DNA of 41,921 nt from Anaerolineales bacterium. GTDB taxonomy: Bacteria; Chloroflexota; Anaerolineae; Anaerolineales; Villigracilaceae. Below, piece after piece: positions 31,483-38,320 of this stretch (its first letter is position 1; every line of letters begins with the position of its first letter). The notes under the pieces are model-generated. The model had not been told where the DNA came from. It did no database searches and saw only the letters and a program-made list of their open reading frames with translations. The stretch is from positions 1-41,921 of the forward strand of contig JALHUM010000211.1 in NCBI GenBank assembly GCA_022865905.1. Direction: 5' to 3'. Made by a program: the position numbers and the translations under genes.

Positions 31483-32952
31483 ATGTTGCATCCGAAGCTG
31501 GAAATACTTGACATCGATTTGGTCAATCAAATCATTTCTGAGGGGATCGCGCTTTTGGAAAATCCCGGGATTCGGGTTCATAATCAAGAGGCATTGGAGA
31601 TATTAGCGAATGCTAGCGCAAAAGTAGATTTTCAGGCTCAGATCGCCTGCATTCCTGAAAACATTATCCGCCAAGCTTTGAAAACCGCCCCACACGAGTT
31701 TACTCTGTTCGACCTGAATGGTAATCCCGCGGTTCACTATTTTGGAGATAAAATCCATTTCGATCCAGGGTCGGGAGGGCTGACCATCATCGACAGCCAG
31801 ACCGAACGGCCTCGTTTACCTTTAACAAACGACTTAATAAAATTCATCAAGCTCGTAGAGACCCTTCCCCAGGTTGACGCTCAAAGCACGGCTTTTGTAT
31901 GCTCGGATGTCGTCCCAGAAATTGGTGATCTCTATCGTCTATATCTGGCTCTGAATTACATGAATAAACCGATCATCACCGGAGCATTTCGTAAAGATAC
32001 CTGGTGGACGATGAAAGAAATGCTATCAGCAGTTGCTGGCGGTGACCAGGCTTTTGCGTTAAAACCAACTGCCGTCTTCGATGTCTGCCCATCGCCTCCC
32101 TTGCTTTGGAGTGATACAACCTGCCAAAATTTAATCGATTGCGCTCGTTTCTCCATCCCTGCGCAACTTATTTCCATGCCGCTTGCCGGGGCAACTGCGC
32201 CGATTACGCTTACTGGAGCGATCGTTCAGCATACTGCCGAAAGTTTGAGTGGGGTGGTAATCCATCAATTGGCAAAAGAGGGCGCACCAATTGTCTGGGG
32301 AGGCTCACCGGCGATATTTGACATGCGGGAAGGATCAACACCCATGGGGGCGGTCGAAACCTGGATGATCAGTTCAGCATGTGTACAAGTCGGGAAAGCA
32401 TTGGGGCTGCCAACACATGCTTATATGGGCATGAGCGATGCGAAGATTATCGATGCACAATGTGGGATAGAGTCGATGGGTAGTAATTTTGTCGCAGCCC
32501 TTTCTGGAGCAAATGTCATTTCGGGCTGTGGTATGCTGGATCTTGAATCGTGTCTGAGCTTTGAAAAGCTGGTCATCGATGCTGAAATGATTGGCATGGT
32601 TAAACGCTTTGTGAAGGGGATCGAGGTACGTGACGATCCAATTGCACTCTCCTTGATGCAGAAGAGCGGGCATAAAGGAGATTTCTTGACTTTACCGCAT
32701 ACTCGCAAGTGGTACCGGGAGGAACAGTACCTGCCTTCTGAAGTAATTGACCGGGCTTCATTTGAAGGTTGGAAAAGCCGAGGAGAGAAATCGACTTTTG
32801 AGCGAGCGCGAGACCGGGTGGAAAAGCTAATCACGACTTACCAACCGACTAAGATCACAGAGGAACTGCATCAGGAACTTCGAGCGATCACATTACATGC
32901 AGCACAGACATTTGGCATGCAATCCCTTCCACCTTTACCGCAGGGAGAGTAA
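31483..32952 (+). CDS. MttB superfamily (non-pyrrolysine) methylamine/betaine-type methyltransferase
   Basis: The 489-residue protein belongs to the trimethylamine methyltransferase (MttB) superfamily: LVNQIISEGIALLENPGIRV at the start, HFDPGSGGLTIIDSQT, LVETLPQVDAQS, PLAGATAPITLTGAIVQHTAE, and GMSDAKIIDAQCGIESMGSNFVAALSGAN near residue 330. No in-frame TAG interrupts it, so it is not the pyrrolysine enzyme but of the MtgB/MtpB/MtcB-like group, which demethylates glycine betaine, proline betaine or carnitine-type quaternary amines, passing the methyl to a corrinoid protein. That partner is destroyed just upstream. AAAGGAG precedes the ATG. Base use is slightly more AT-rich than in the etf genes. 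Confidence 0.88.
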   Translation: MLHPKLEILDIDLVNQIISEGIALLENPGIRVHNQEALEILANASAKVDFQAQIACIPENIIRQALKTAPHEFTLFDLNGNPAVHYFGDKIHFDPGSGGLTIIDSQTERPRLPLTNDLIKFIKLVETLPQVDAQSTAFVCSDVVPEIGDLYRLYLALNYMNKPIITGAFRKDTWWTMKEMLSAVAGGDQAFALKPTAVFDVCPSPPLLWSDTTCQNLIDCARFSIPAQLISMPLAGATAPITLTGAIVQHTAESLSGVVIHQLAKEGAPIVWGGSPAIFDMREGSTPMGAVETWMISSACVQVGKALGLPTHAYMGMSDAKIIDAQCGIESMGSNFVAALSGANVISGCGMLDLESCLSFEKLVIDAEMIGMVKRFVKGIEVRDDPIALSLMQKSGHKGDFLTLPHTRKWYREEQYLPSEVIDRASFEGWKSRGEKSTFERARDRVEKLITTYQPTKITEELHQELRAITLHAAQTFGMQSLPPLPQGE

Positions 32953-32981
32953 CGATCACTCAACTGGTGAAAAAATAAAAA

Positions 32982-33125
32982 ATGACTGGAACCTTCATCA
33001 ATGTCACCGCCATCATTGTCGGCGGTCTGCTCGGTATTTTCTTTGGAGCGCGGCTATCAGACAATCTTAAGAACACCGTTGTTGCAGGCATGGGTTTGTT
33101 CACTACGGCCATCGGTGATGGAATG
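32982..33125 (+). pseudogene. DUF554 (YdfK-like) membrane protein, N-terminal fragment
   Basis: About 48 residues match the start of DUF554 proteins: MTGTFINVTAIIVGGLLGIF, FGARLSDNLKNTVVAGMGLFTTAIG. Full-length members have about 230 residues and several helices; here the match stops near 33125, where the sequence becomes the reverse strand of a prepilin peptidase. The ORF runs on to 33197 only by chance. Confidence 0.75.
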
Positions 33126-33137
33126 ACGCGGCACGAG

Positions 33138-33272
33138 ACTGGCCCAGGCCGCGGCCAGCGCCATGCAGGCCAGCCACAGATCCAGATTGCCGGGTAAATG
33201 GGCGGTGAACCCGGCCGCGAGCACAGAAAGGGTGACCCAGTTTGGGATGCGCCGGGTGCGCAGGTCATACAC
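33138..33272 (-). pseudogene. Prepilin peptidase (A24 family) fragment
   Basis: On the minus strand YDLRTRRIPNWVTLSVLAAG, then HLPGNLDLWLACMALAAAWA match the region around the first catalytic Asp of type IV prepilin peptidases (D-x5-IPN). The preceding membrane helix and all of the C-terminal half are missing. It runs head-on into the DUF554 fragment near 33126-33137, so the junction is a rearrangement point. Confidence 0.7.
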
Positions 33273-33287
33273 TGTCGTTAAATAAGC

Positions 33288-33320
33288 GACAGCCGTCCTT
33301 GACGGGCGGCTGTCTTTATT
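33288..33320 (+). terminator. Intrinsic terminator
   Basis: GACAGCCGTCC (33288-33298) and GGGCGGCTGTC (33304-33314) form an 11-bp stem with one G-T pair and a 5-nt loop, followed by TTTATT. On the minus strand the stem is followed by GCTTATTT, so it may also end transcripts of the M24 peptidase fragment, which stops at 33345. Confidence 0.75.
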
Positions 33321-33344
33321 GTGACCTAATATCTGGGTTTAAAT

Positions 33345-34043
33345 TTATGCTTCTCCAATTACCCGTAATTCTCGACTGAAGGTAGTAAGGCTCTCACAGT
33401 CATCCTTGGTCACCACTATATCGTCCTCGATACGCACACCGCCCCACCCGTCCAAGTATGCTCCAGGTTCGATGGTAAACACCATACCCTCTTCCAAGCG
33501 CATTTCGTTCCCCTCCACGATCCACGGCTCTTCATGTACATCCAGGCCTAACCCATGCCCTGTGCGGTGAATAAAATTAGGGCCTAAGCCAGCATCTACC
33601 AAGACTTGGCGTGCGGCACGATCGACATCTTGGCAAGTTACGCCAGGCCGGACTGCCGCGCGTCCAGCCTCGTTGGCGGCTTTTACTACTGAGTACACTG
33701 CATGCAGCCTCTTGTCTGGCTTCTTGGAAAACACAAAGGTACGTGAGAAGTCGGCATAATAGCCGTTCACAGTTGTGACGAAATCAAAAAGCAGGATATC
33801 CCCAGTCCTTACTTGCCGTTCGCCGGCCCGGCCGTGGGGCGAAGCGGAATTGGGTCCGCTCAACACCAGCGGCTCGATAGATGTAACCTCGCCGCCGAGG
33901 TTCAGGACGGCGCTGGCGAGCCGGTTGCAGATCTGGCGTTCTTTTGCTTCGCCCGCTGACAACGTTGAAAGCACATCTTCCAACGCCGCTTCACAGATCC
34001 GGGCAGCTTTGCTGTGCGAGGCGATGATGCTTCTCAGCTTGCC
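33345..34043 (-). pseudogene. M24 metallopeptidase (Xaa-Pro aminopeptidase type) catalytic domain, N-terminus lost
   Basis: Residues from KAARICEAALEDVLSTLSAG to the end match the creatinase-fold catalytic domain of Xaa-Pro peptidases. All metal ligands are present: two Asp (LLFDFVTT and YYADFSRTF), His in RTGHGLGLDVHE, Glu in FTIEPG and Glu in VRIEDD. The upstream 85 codons of the ORF (to 34298) are not peptidase: they are antisense to an MFS transporter end on the plus strand. The usual N-terminal domain of about 120 residues is thus replaced at about 34040. Translation would need a fortuitous start; function is doubtful though the active site is intact. Confidence 0.75.
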
Positions 34044-34200
34044 GATCGCCGGCCCGGTATCCGACTGGCTGGGGGTGCGCGTCTGGTACGTGTTCGGCGG
34101 GGCGGTCTGCATCCTGATGACGGTCGCGGCGCTGTTCATCCCGGCCATCATGAATATCGAGCAGTACCGCCAGCCTGCTGCCGAAATAGCTGACGTATGA
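34036..34200 (+). pseudogene. MFS transporter, C-terminal fragment
   Basis: In the plus-strand frame ending at 34198-34200, SLPIAGPVSDWLGVRVWYVF, GGAVCILMTVAALFIPAIMN and IEQ form the last two helices of a major facilitator transporter with its natural end. Upstream of about 34036 the frame is antisense to the M24 peptidase and unrelated to MFS, so this is a truncated tail joined at a rearrangement point. Confidence 0.7.
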
Positions 34201-34233
34201 CTTACAGAACGAATCTGCTTACCTGAAAAAGCA

Positions 34234-34263
34234 AATGAGCCGCCCATCTCCAGGCGGCTCATT
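34234..34263 (-). terminator. Terminator of the cold-shock gene
   Basis: AATGAGCCGCC (34234-34244) and GGCGGCTCATT (34253-34263) form a perfect 11-bp stem with an 8-nt loop. On the minus strand it is followed by TTGCTTTTT. It lies about 70 nt after the cold-shock stop codon and just past the MFS fragment on the other strand. Confidence 0.8.
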
Positions 34264-34331
34264 ATTAGAGTTATCTCTTCATAATAACCGGTTTCCATCG
34301 GATCTCGGCTCCGGTCAAGCGCAACGGACTA

Positions 34332-34541
34332 TTACAGAGGTACCACGTTGGCAGCCTGCAGTCCTTTCGGCCCCTGCTCAATGGAGAACTCCACCTTCTG
34401 GTTCTCTTCGAGGCGCTTGTAGCCCTCCATCTGGATAACTGAGAAGTGGACGAATACATCCTCGCCATCTTCACGGCCGATGAAGCCATAACCTTTGGTG
34501 GTGTTGAACCACTTGACGGTCCCAACAAAACGATCTTCCAT
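34332..34541 (-). CDS. CspA-family cold-shock protein
   Basis: The 69-residue single OB-fold protein has [18 protein letters not shown] (RNP1) and DVFVHFSVI (RNP2), the normal length and layout of CspA proteins, which bind single-stranded RNA and DNA and melt RNA structure. AGGAG lies 9 nt before the ATG. A near-consensus promoter gives a 5' leader of about 50 nt, containing the direct repeat GCCTGGC-GAAA-GCCTGGC (plus-strand sense); this is shorter than the long cold-responsive leader of E. coli cspA. Confidence 0.93.
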   Translation of the reverse strand: MEDRFVGTVKWFNTTKGYGFIGREDGEDVFVHFSVIQMEGYKRLEENQKVEFSIEQGPKGLQAANVVPL

Positions 34542-34598
34542 CTTTCTTTCTCCTACACAAGATTTGACGCCTGGCGAAAGCCTGGCATAACGGGCACA

Positions 34599-34627
34599 AG
34601 ATTATCACGGTTGCAAGGGCGTGTCAA
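34599..34627 (-). promoter_or_regulatory. Promoter of the cold-shock gene
   Basis: On the minus strand TTGACA (complement of 34622-34627), a 17-bp spacer and TAATCT (complement of 34599-34604) form a strong sigma-70 promoter, with a start near 34592. Confidence 0.75.
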
Positions 34628-34669
34628 GCGACTGTTTCAATATAAAACCTGCTACGAAGCTCCTAACTC

Positions 34670-34837
34670 GACAATGTCACATTCGAATTTCACCCCCCGT
34701 TCATCCCCCCATTTGCGCCTTCAGCTATGGTAGCCGTAGGCTACCACTATCTGTCAAACCTAACTTTCGGCGGCGCAAATGGGGGGACAGAGGGGGTAGA
34801 TGCGCCGAGAAGCTTAACGTAACATTGTGACATTGTC
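34670..34837. repeat. MITE-like nested inverted-repeat element between csp and the S9 peptidase gene
   Basis: Three nested inverse pairs are seen: outer 12-bp ends (34670-34681 and 34826-34837, core ACAATGTCACA), middle 15-bp arms (34705-34719 and 34772-34786, CCCCCCATTTGCGCC) and an inner GGTAGCC-GTA-GGCTACC (34729-34745). The 168-bp unit has no coding capacity. The right end overlaps the stop codon of the S9 peptidase on the minus strand. Confidence 0.7.
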
Positions 34838-36857
34838 AAACCAAGTACTTCTCAAACCAGCGCGAAATGTGATTCAGCCGCGCGATGCGGCGATCCGTTC
34901 TCCCTGTGCGCGAAAGCCCGTGGAACTCATCGGGAAATCTCACGAATTCCGTGTCCACGCCCAAACGCTTGAGCGCCACGAAGACCTGCTCGCTCTGTTC
35001 GATTGGACAGCGCAAGTCGCCCTCGTTGTGGATCACCAGCGTCGGCGTCTTGGCGCTGCCAATGTAGGCGATGGGGGATAATTCCCACCACTTCTTGAAG
35101 TCCTTGAAGGGCGGCTCAGCATCCACTTCGTACTCGAAGGTCCAGTTGAAATCGCTGGAGCCCCACTCGCTAACGAAATTGCTCACGCAGCGCTGCGTCA
35201 CCGCGGCCTTGAAGCGCTCAGTGTGGCCGATCAACCAGACCGTCATGTAACCGCCATAGGAGCCGCCGGTCACACCCATGCGCCGGCTGTGTATGTACGG
35301 CTTCTTCGCTATGAAATCCGCCCAGGCCATTATGTCAACGTAGTCAGCCTGCCCCCACGCACCCCAAATCGCTTTGGCATGTTCCTCGCCATAGCCGCGC
35401 CCGCCGCGTGGATTGGAGAAATATACCACAAAGCCCTTCGAGGCCAGGTAGTAGAACTCGTGCATGAAGAACTTGCCATACTGCGTCAGCGGGCCGCCGT
35501 GAATCTCCATAATGGACGGATACTTCTTCTTCGGATCGAACTTCGGCGGAAAAACGATCCAGCCTTGTAGCTCGTTGCCATCCGGACCCTTGAACCAGGC
35601 CTCCTCCACCTTGCCCAGGTCAACCCCGTCGAGCAATCCCCGGTTGAGGCGCGTCAGGCGACGGGTGCTCCTGTTACCGATCTCATGAACGTAGACCTGT
35701 CCGGGGTCATCCATCTGGCCGTAGAAGTAAGCCACCCTGGACTGGGCGCGGTCCAGGCTGAAGCTGCCGACCACGCCCCCCTCGCCGATCATATCCTTGA
35801 GATCCTCGCCACTCACCGAAATGGATTTCAAGACCGACGAGCCAAGAATGGCAACCTGGAAATACAACCTCTTGCCATCGTTCGACCAGGTTGGTGGCAT
35901 CTGTTCGGGCGAGCCGCAGTCGTTGATGACCCCAGCCAGGGTGTGAAGATCGTATTTCTCGGTCAGATTCTTGGCCGGCTTCGAGCCATCCGCCAGGACG
36001 ATCCACAGCCCGAAATTCTTATACCCCAAGCCCTTGCCTTCCTGGCCGAAATATGCAATCCACTTACCTTCCGGTGAGAAGGAAGGTTGGATTTTGCTGC
36101 CTTCAGGCGTCTTGATCTTCTTGGGGTTGCCGCCCTTCCCGCCTCCGTCCGGCACGGGCATCACGAACAAGTCCACCGCATCCGGGTCGAGGTCCGGATC
36201 GGGAGCGTGGTTGGAGAGGAAGGCGATCCGCTTCCCATCGGGCGAAAAGGTGGGGTTCTGCTCGTCCCAGACGGGGTGGTCAGTCAATTGTTTACCTTTG
36301 CCGGTGCGGACATCCACCAGCCAGAGATGGGTGCGCTCGTGCGGCAGGTAGCCGTAGCCGTCCAGCTTGTAGAAGACGCGGTCGTAATGGCGTGCGACCA
36401 CGCCGAGCTTTTTCTTTTGCTCGTCCTTCTCGCGCTCCAGCTCTTCCTTATCGGTTTTGCGGACAGTGCAGAGCAGATTCTTGCCATCCGGCGACCAGGA
36501 AAGCTCGCCGATCTCTCCCTGGATGTCGGTCAGTTTGCGAGCTTCGCCTCCGCCGAACGGGATGAGGTAAACCTGCGCCGGTTTCTCTTTGTCGGCGCGG
36601 TTGGAGAGGAAGGCGATCTGGCTGCCATCCGGCGACCAGCGCGGGCTGCTGTCGGCCTGGTCGCCGTGGGTGAACCGGCGCGGCGCGGCAGCCTGCGTGG
36701 ATACCATCCAAAGATTGCTGTATTTCTTCTCGGTTTTCTTTTCCACGCGTTGAACCTTATAGATGACGTGCCTGCCATCCGGGGAGAGACGCACATCGGA
36801 AGGCAGTTCGATCCGGTACAGGTCTTCAGCGCTAATGAATCGTTTTGCAGTAGGCAT
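34836..36857 (-). CDS. S9 family peptidase (acylaminoacyl-peptidase / prolyl oligopeptidase type)
   Basis: The 673-residue protein has an N-terminal propeller of TolB/PD40-type repeats (SPDGRHVIYKV, SPRWSPDGSQIAFLSN, LSWSPDGKNLL, NPTFSPDGKRIAFLSN, SPEGKWIAYFG) and a C-terminal alpha/beta-hydrolase domain: YPSIMEIHGGPLTQYG (oxyanion region), VTGGSYGGYMTVWL with the nucleophile Ser, HNEGDLRCPIEQSE with the catalytic Asp, and PDEFHGLSRTG with His. There is no signal peptide, so it should degrade peptides or acyl-peptides in the cytoplasm. AGGAG precedes the ATG. Its stop codon falls in a repeat element, so the last residues (EKYLV) may have been set by that insertion. Confidence 0.92.
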   Translation of the reverse strand: MPTAKRFISAEDLYRIELPSDVRLSPDGRHVIYKVQRVEKKTEKKYSNLWMVSTQAAAPRRFTHGDQADSSPRWSPDGSQIAFLSNRADKEKPAQVYLIPFGGGEARKLTDIQGEIGELSWSPDGKNLLCTVRKTDKEELEREKDEQKKKLGVVARHYDRVFYKLDGYGYLPHERTHLWLVDVRTGKGKQLTDHPVWDEQNPTFSPDGKRIAFLSNHAPDPDLDPDAVDLFVMPVPDGGGKGGNPKKIKTPEGSKIQPSFSPEGKWIAYFGQEGKGLGYKNFGLWIVLADGSKPAKNLTEKYDLHTLAGVINDCGSPEQMPPTWSNDGKRLYFQVAILGSSVLKSISVSGEDLKDMIGEGGVVGSFSLDRAQSRVAYFYGQMDDPGQVYVHEIGNRSTRRLTRLNRGLLDGVDLGKVEEAWFKGPDGNELQGWIVFPPKFDPKKKYPSIMEIHGGPLTQYGKFFMHEFYYLASKGFVVYFSNPRGGRGYGEEHAKAIWGAWGQADYVDIMAWADFIAKKPYIHSRRMGVTGGSYGGYMTVWLIGHTERFKAAVTQRCVSNFVSEWGSSDFNWTFEYEVDAEPPFKDFKKWWELSPIAYIGSAKTPTLVIHNEGDLRCPIEQSEQVFVALKRLGVDTEFVRFPDEFHGLSRTGRTDRRIARLNHISRWFEKYLV

Positions 36858-36877
36858 GGTTTTCTCCTGAGAATGTT

Positions 36878-36902
36878 GGAGTCCGGCGACTCCGTTGTCG
36901 GA
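36878..36902. repeat. Short palindromic repeat related to the one inside comM
   Basis: GGAGTCCGGCGACTCC followed by GTTGTCGG is an imperfect palindrome. It matches in layout the unit GGAGTGCGACGACTCC-TGTCGTCGC at 38558-38582 in comM. The following bases (GAGACTTCAGACTCC) look like a second degraded unit. It lies between the S9 peptidase and the truncated GT39-like gene. Confidence 0.5.
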
Positions 36903-36906
36903 TTTC

Positions 36907-37125
36907 CTAAGTCAGAGACTTCAGACTCCGTAAAGGATAGTAATATCCCAGCCCGATCCCCTTCAACAGATTTCGCACCGAAACTATATAAGCTACCGAG
37001 TCGCTATACCCCCATGGCCCTTTCGCTGTACTATAGACAGCCGCCGCACCACCGAGGATACTTAGTAATCCAACTATGACAAGAACGATATGACAGGTAG
37101 AGGCCTTCTGTGCGACTTTCTCCAT
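36907..37125 (-). pseudogene. N-terminal fragment of a GT39-like multi-pass membrane protein
   Basis: The 72-residue frame has one membrane helix (HIVLVIVGLLSILGGAAAVY) followed by GPWGYSDSVAYIVSVRNLLK and GIGLGYYYP, which is the start of large ArnT/GT39-like membrane proteins common in Anaerolineae. Normal members exceed 400 residues; here the match ends after YYYP and a stop follows nine residues on, at the edge of repeat-rich DNA. It starts 13 bp after the PlsC-like stop on the same strand. Confidence 0.65.
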
Positions 37126-37138
37126 AGTTCTTCAGAGA

Positions 37139-37864
37139 TCACTTACGCTGTGGCGTCAGCTCCCCGACGTACTCCTCACCGCCCATCTGCGCGTACATTC
37201 CTTTGATTGTCTCCTCCAGCAGATTCTTCAGGCGCTGCCGTTCCACACCGTGAGCGTTCAAGGGATTGTAAGCGATGGGCTTCCCCACCATGACCTTATT
37301 GGATTCGTGCACGGCCACCGGATAGAACAATAAACGCTGTCCTATGGACTCGTGATACATCTCTCCCAGCCTGAACACGGTCTTCTGGAAAGGATACATC
37401 TTGACGAACGTGTCCAACCCCACGAGTGAGTATTCAGGAAACACAAGCAGGCATTTCCCCTCCAGGAGCAGGGATAGGCTCGCCTTCAACGTATCATATA
37501 GCCGTTCCTGACCGCCCAGATAGGCGGGAATGCACCCCAAGGATTTCAGCATGGGCACCGTGATCTTCGAGAGGGCTTTCGAAAAGACCCGGCTGAATGG
37601 GAGTTTGAACTTCAAGCGCGGCTCGACGAAGTCAATCCTCACGTACTCTGGGGCCAACTCTTTATCCATCATATCCCCTGCAGCCCAAGGATGCAATTGG
37701 AGCGGGATCGAACATACGACTGCGATCGGGCCGGTAGGTCCGAGGTGATTGGCGATGAACACCGCCGGGCCTTCCTTCGGTAGATTCTCCTCGCCGATGA
37801 GTTCGCCGCTCCACAAAAAGAGATCGAGCGCGCCGGTCAGGAATTGATAGAAAATGTATTTCAT
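37139..37864 (-). CDS. PlsC-like glycerophospholipid acyltransferase with atypical motifs
   Basis: The 241-residue protein follows the lysophosphatidate acyltransferase layout: a hydrophobic start, GEENLPKEGPAVFIANHLGP, then LKSLGCIPAYLGG, LEGKCLLVFPEYS and FYPVAVHES. In the usual H-x4-D motif the His is present (NHLGPTG) but the Asp position is Gly, and the FPEG(T)RS motif reads FPEYS. The His-Asp dyad is normally needed for catalysis, so either this is a divergent subgroup with another base or an inactive relative. It would act at the inner membrane face. The gene is followed by the truncated GT39-like gene. Confidence 0.75.
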   Translation of the reverse strand: MKYIFYQFLTGALDLFLWSGELIGEENLPKEGPAVFIANHLGPTGPIAVVCSIPLQLHPWAAGDMMDKELAPEYVRIDFVEPRLKFKLPFSRVFSKALSKITVPMLKSLGCIPAYLGGQERLYDTLKASLSLLLEGKCLLVFPEYSLVGLDTFVKMYPFQKTVFRLGEMYHESIGQRLLFYPVAVHESNKVMVGKPIAYNPLNAHGVERQRLKNLLEETIKGMYAQMGGEEYVGELTPQRK

Positions 37865-37908
37865 ATTCTCTACCCTCCGATCATGTTACCTTCTACATCA
37901 CTTCAAAC

Positions 37909-38010
37909 CCCGGCCGGGTAGAAACGCTTCGGCCAGGTATGCAGGCTGGATCGCCTCACTCACCCCTCAAATCCGCAGTCGCACGCGTCCGCCTCAGGAC
38001 GCGGGAATCA
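37909..38010 (-). pseudogene. Degenerate second copy of the comM 3' end
   Basis: By eye this stretch aligns over about 100 bp, at roughly three-quarters identity with a few single-base gaps, to the end of the intact comM at 38331-38435. On the minus strand one frame gives RVLRRTRATADLRG (intact: RVLKLARTIADLAG), and after a frameshift SEAIQPAYLAEAFLPG (intact: SEVIHPAHLAEALQ). It is a frame-broken tail duplicate, separated from comM by an HlyD fragment. Confidence 0.6.
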
Positions 38011-38087
38011 GCCCACACTGACAATTATAACTGATTCAGCGCCAGATGTATCACGGCTGGAAGTATGCTCGCTGGGGCTCTACCTGG

Positions 38088-38285
38088 CTATCGGCCGGAT
38101 GCCTGGCTGGCAAACGTGACATTCATCGGCATTCCGGGTTTGAGTTTTCCACCCATATTATCTATGGTCAATTGCACTTCATAAACGGTCGTCTGGCGTT
38201 GTTCGTTGGATTGGACATCTTGTGGGTTGAATTCGGCCTTGTCCGAGATGCGCGTCATGTCAAGTAATCTGGGGGGGGTAAAAAG
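38088..38285 (-). pseudogene. HlyD-family efflux adaptor, C-terminal fragment
   Basis: On the minus strand MTRISDKAEFNPQDVQSNEQ, RQTTVYEVQLTIDNMGGKLK and PGMPMNVTF match the last beta-barrel segment of YbhG/HlyD-type membrane-fusion proteins, which carry ISdkAEFtP..VQt and LKPGMp motifs. The upstream part is lost; the frame passes through a G8 run (minus-strand C8) at 38270-38277 just before the match begins. The other 37865-38320 bases hold only the comM-tail remnant and no intact gene. Confidence 0.65.
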
Positions 38286-38320
38286 GGCCATTTGCAGCCT
38301 TCCCACCTGGGGGGAAAAGC

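Noticed and set aside
31483-32952. Pyrrolysine-containing MttB
   Set aside because: The gene reads through the whole family length with no in-frame TAG, so the non-pyrrolysine group fits.
36087-37079. Plus-strand ORF (330 aa) opposite the S9 peptidase
   Set aside because: Shadow of the propeller repeats; it also crosses the intergenic repeat and GT39 fragment.
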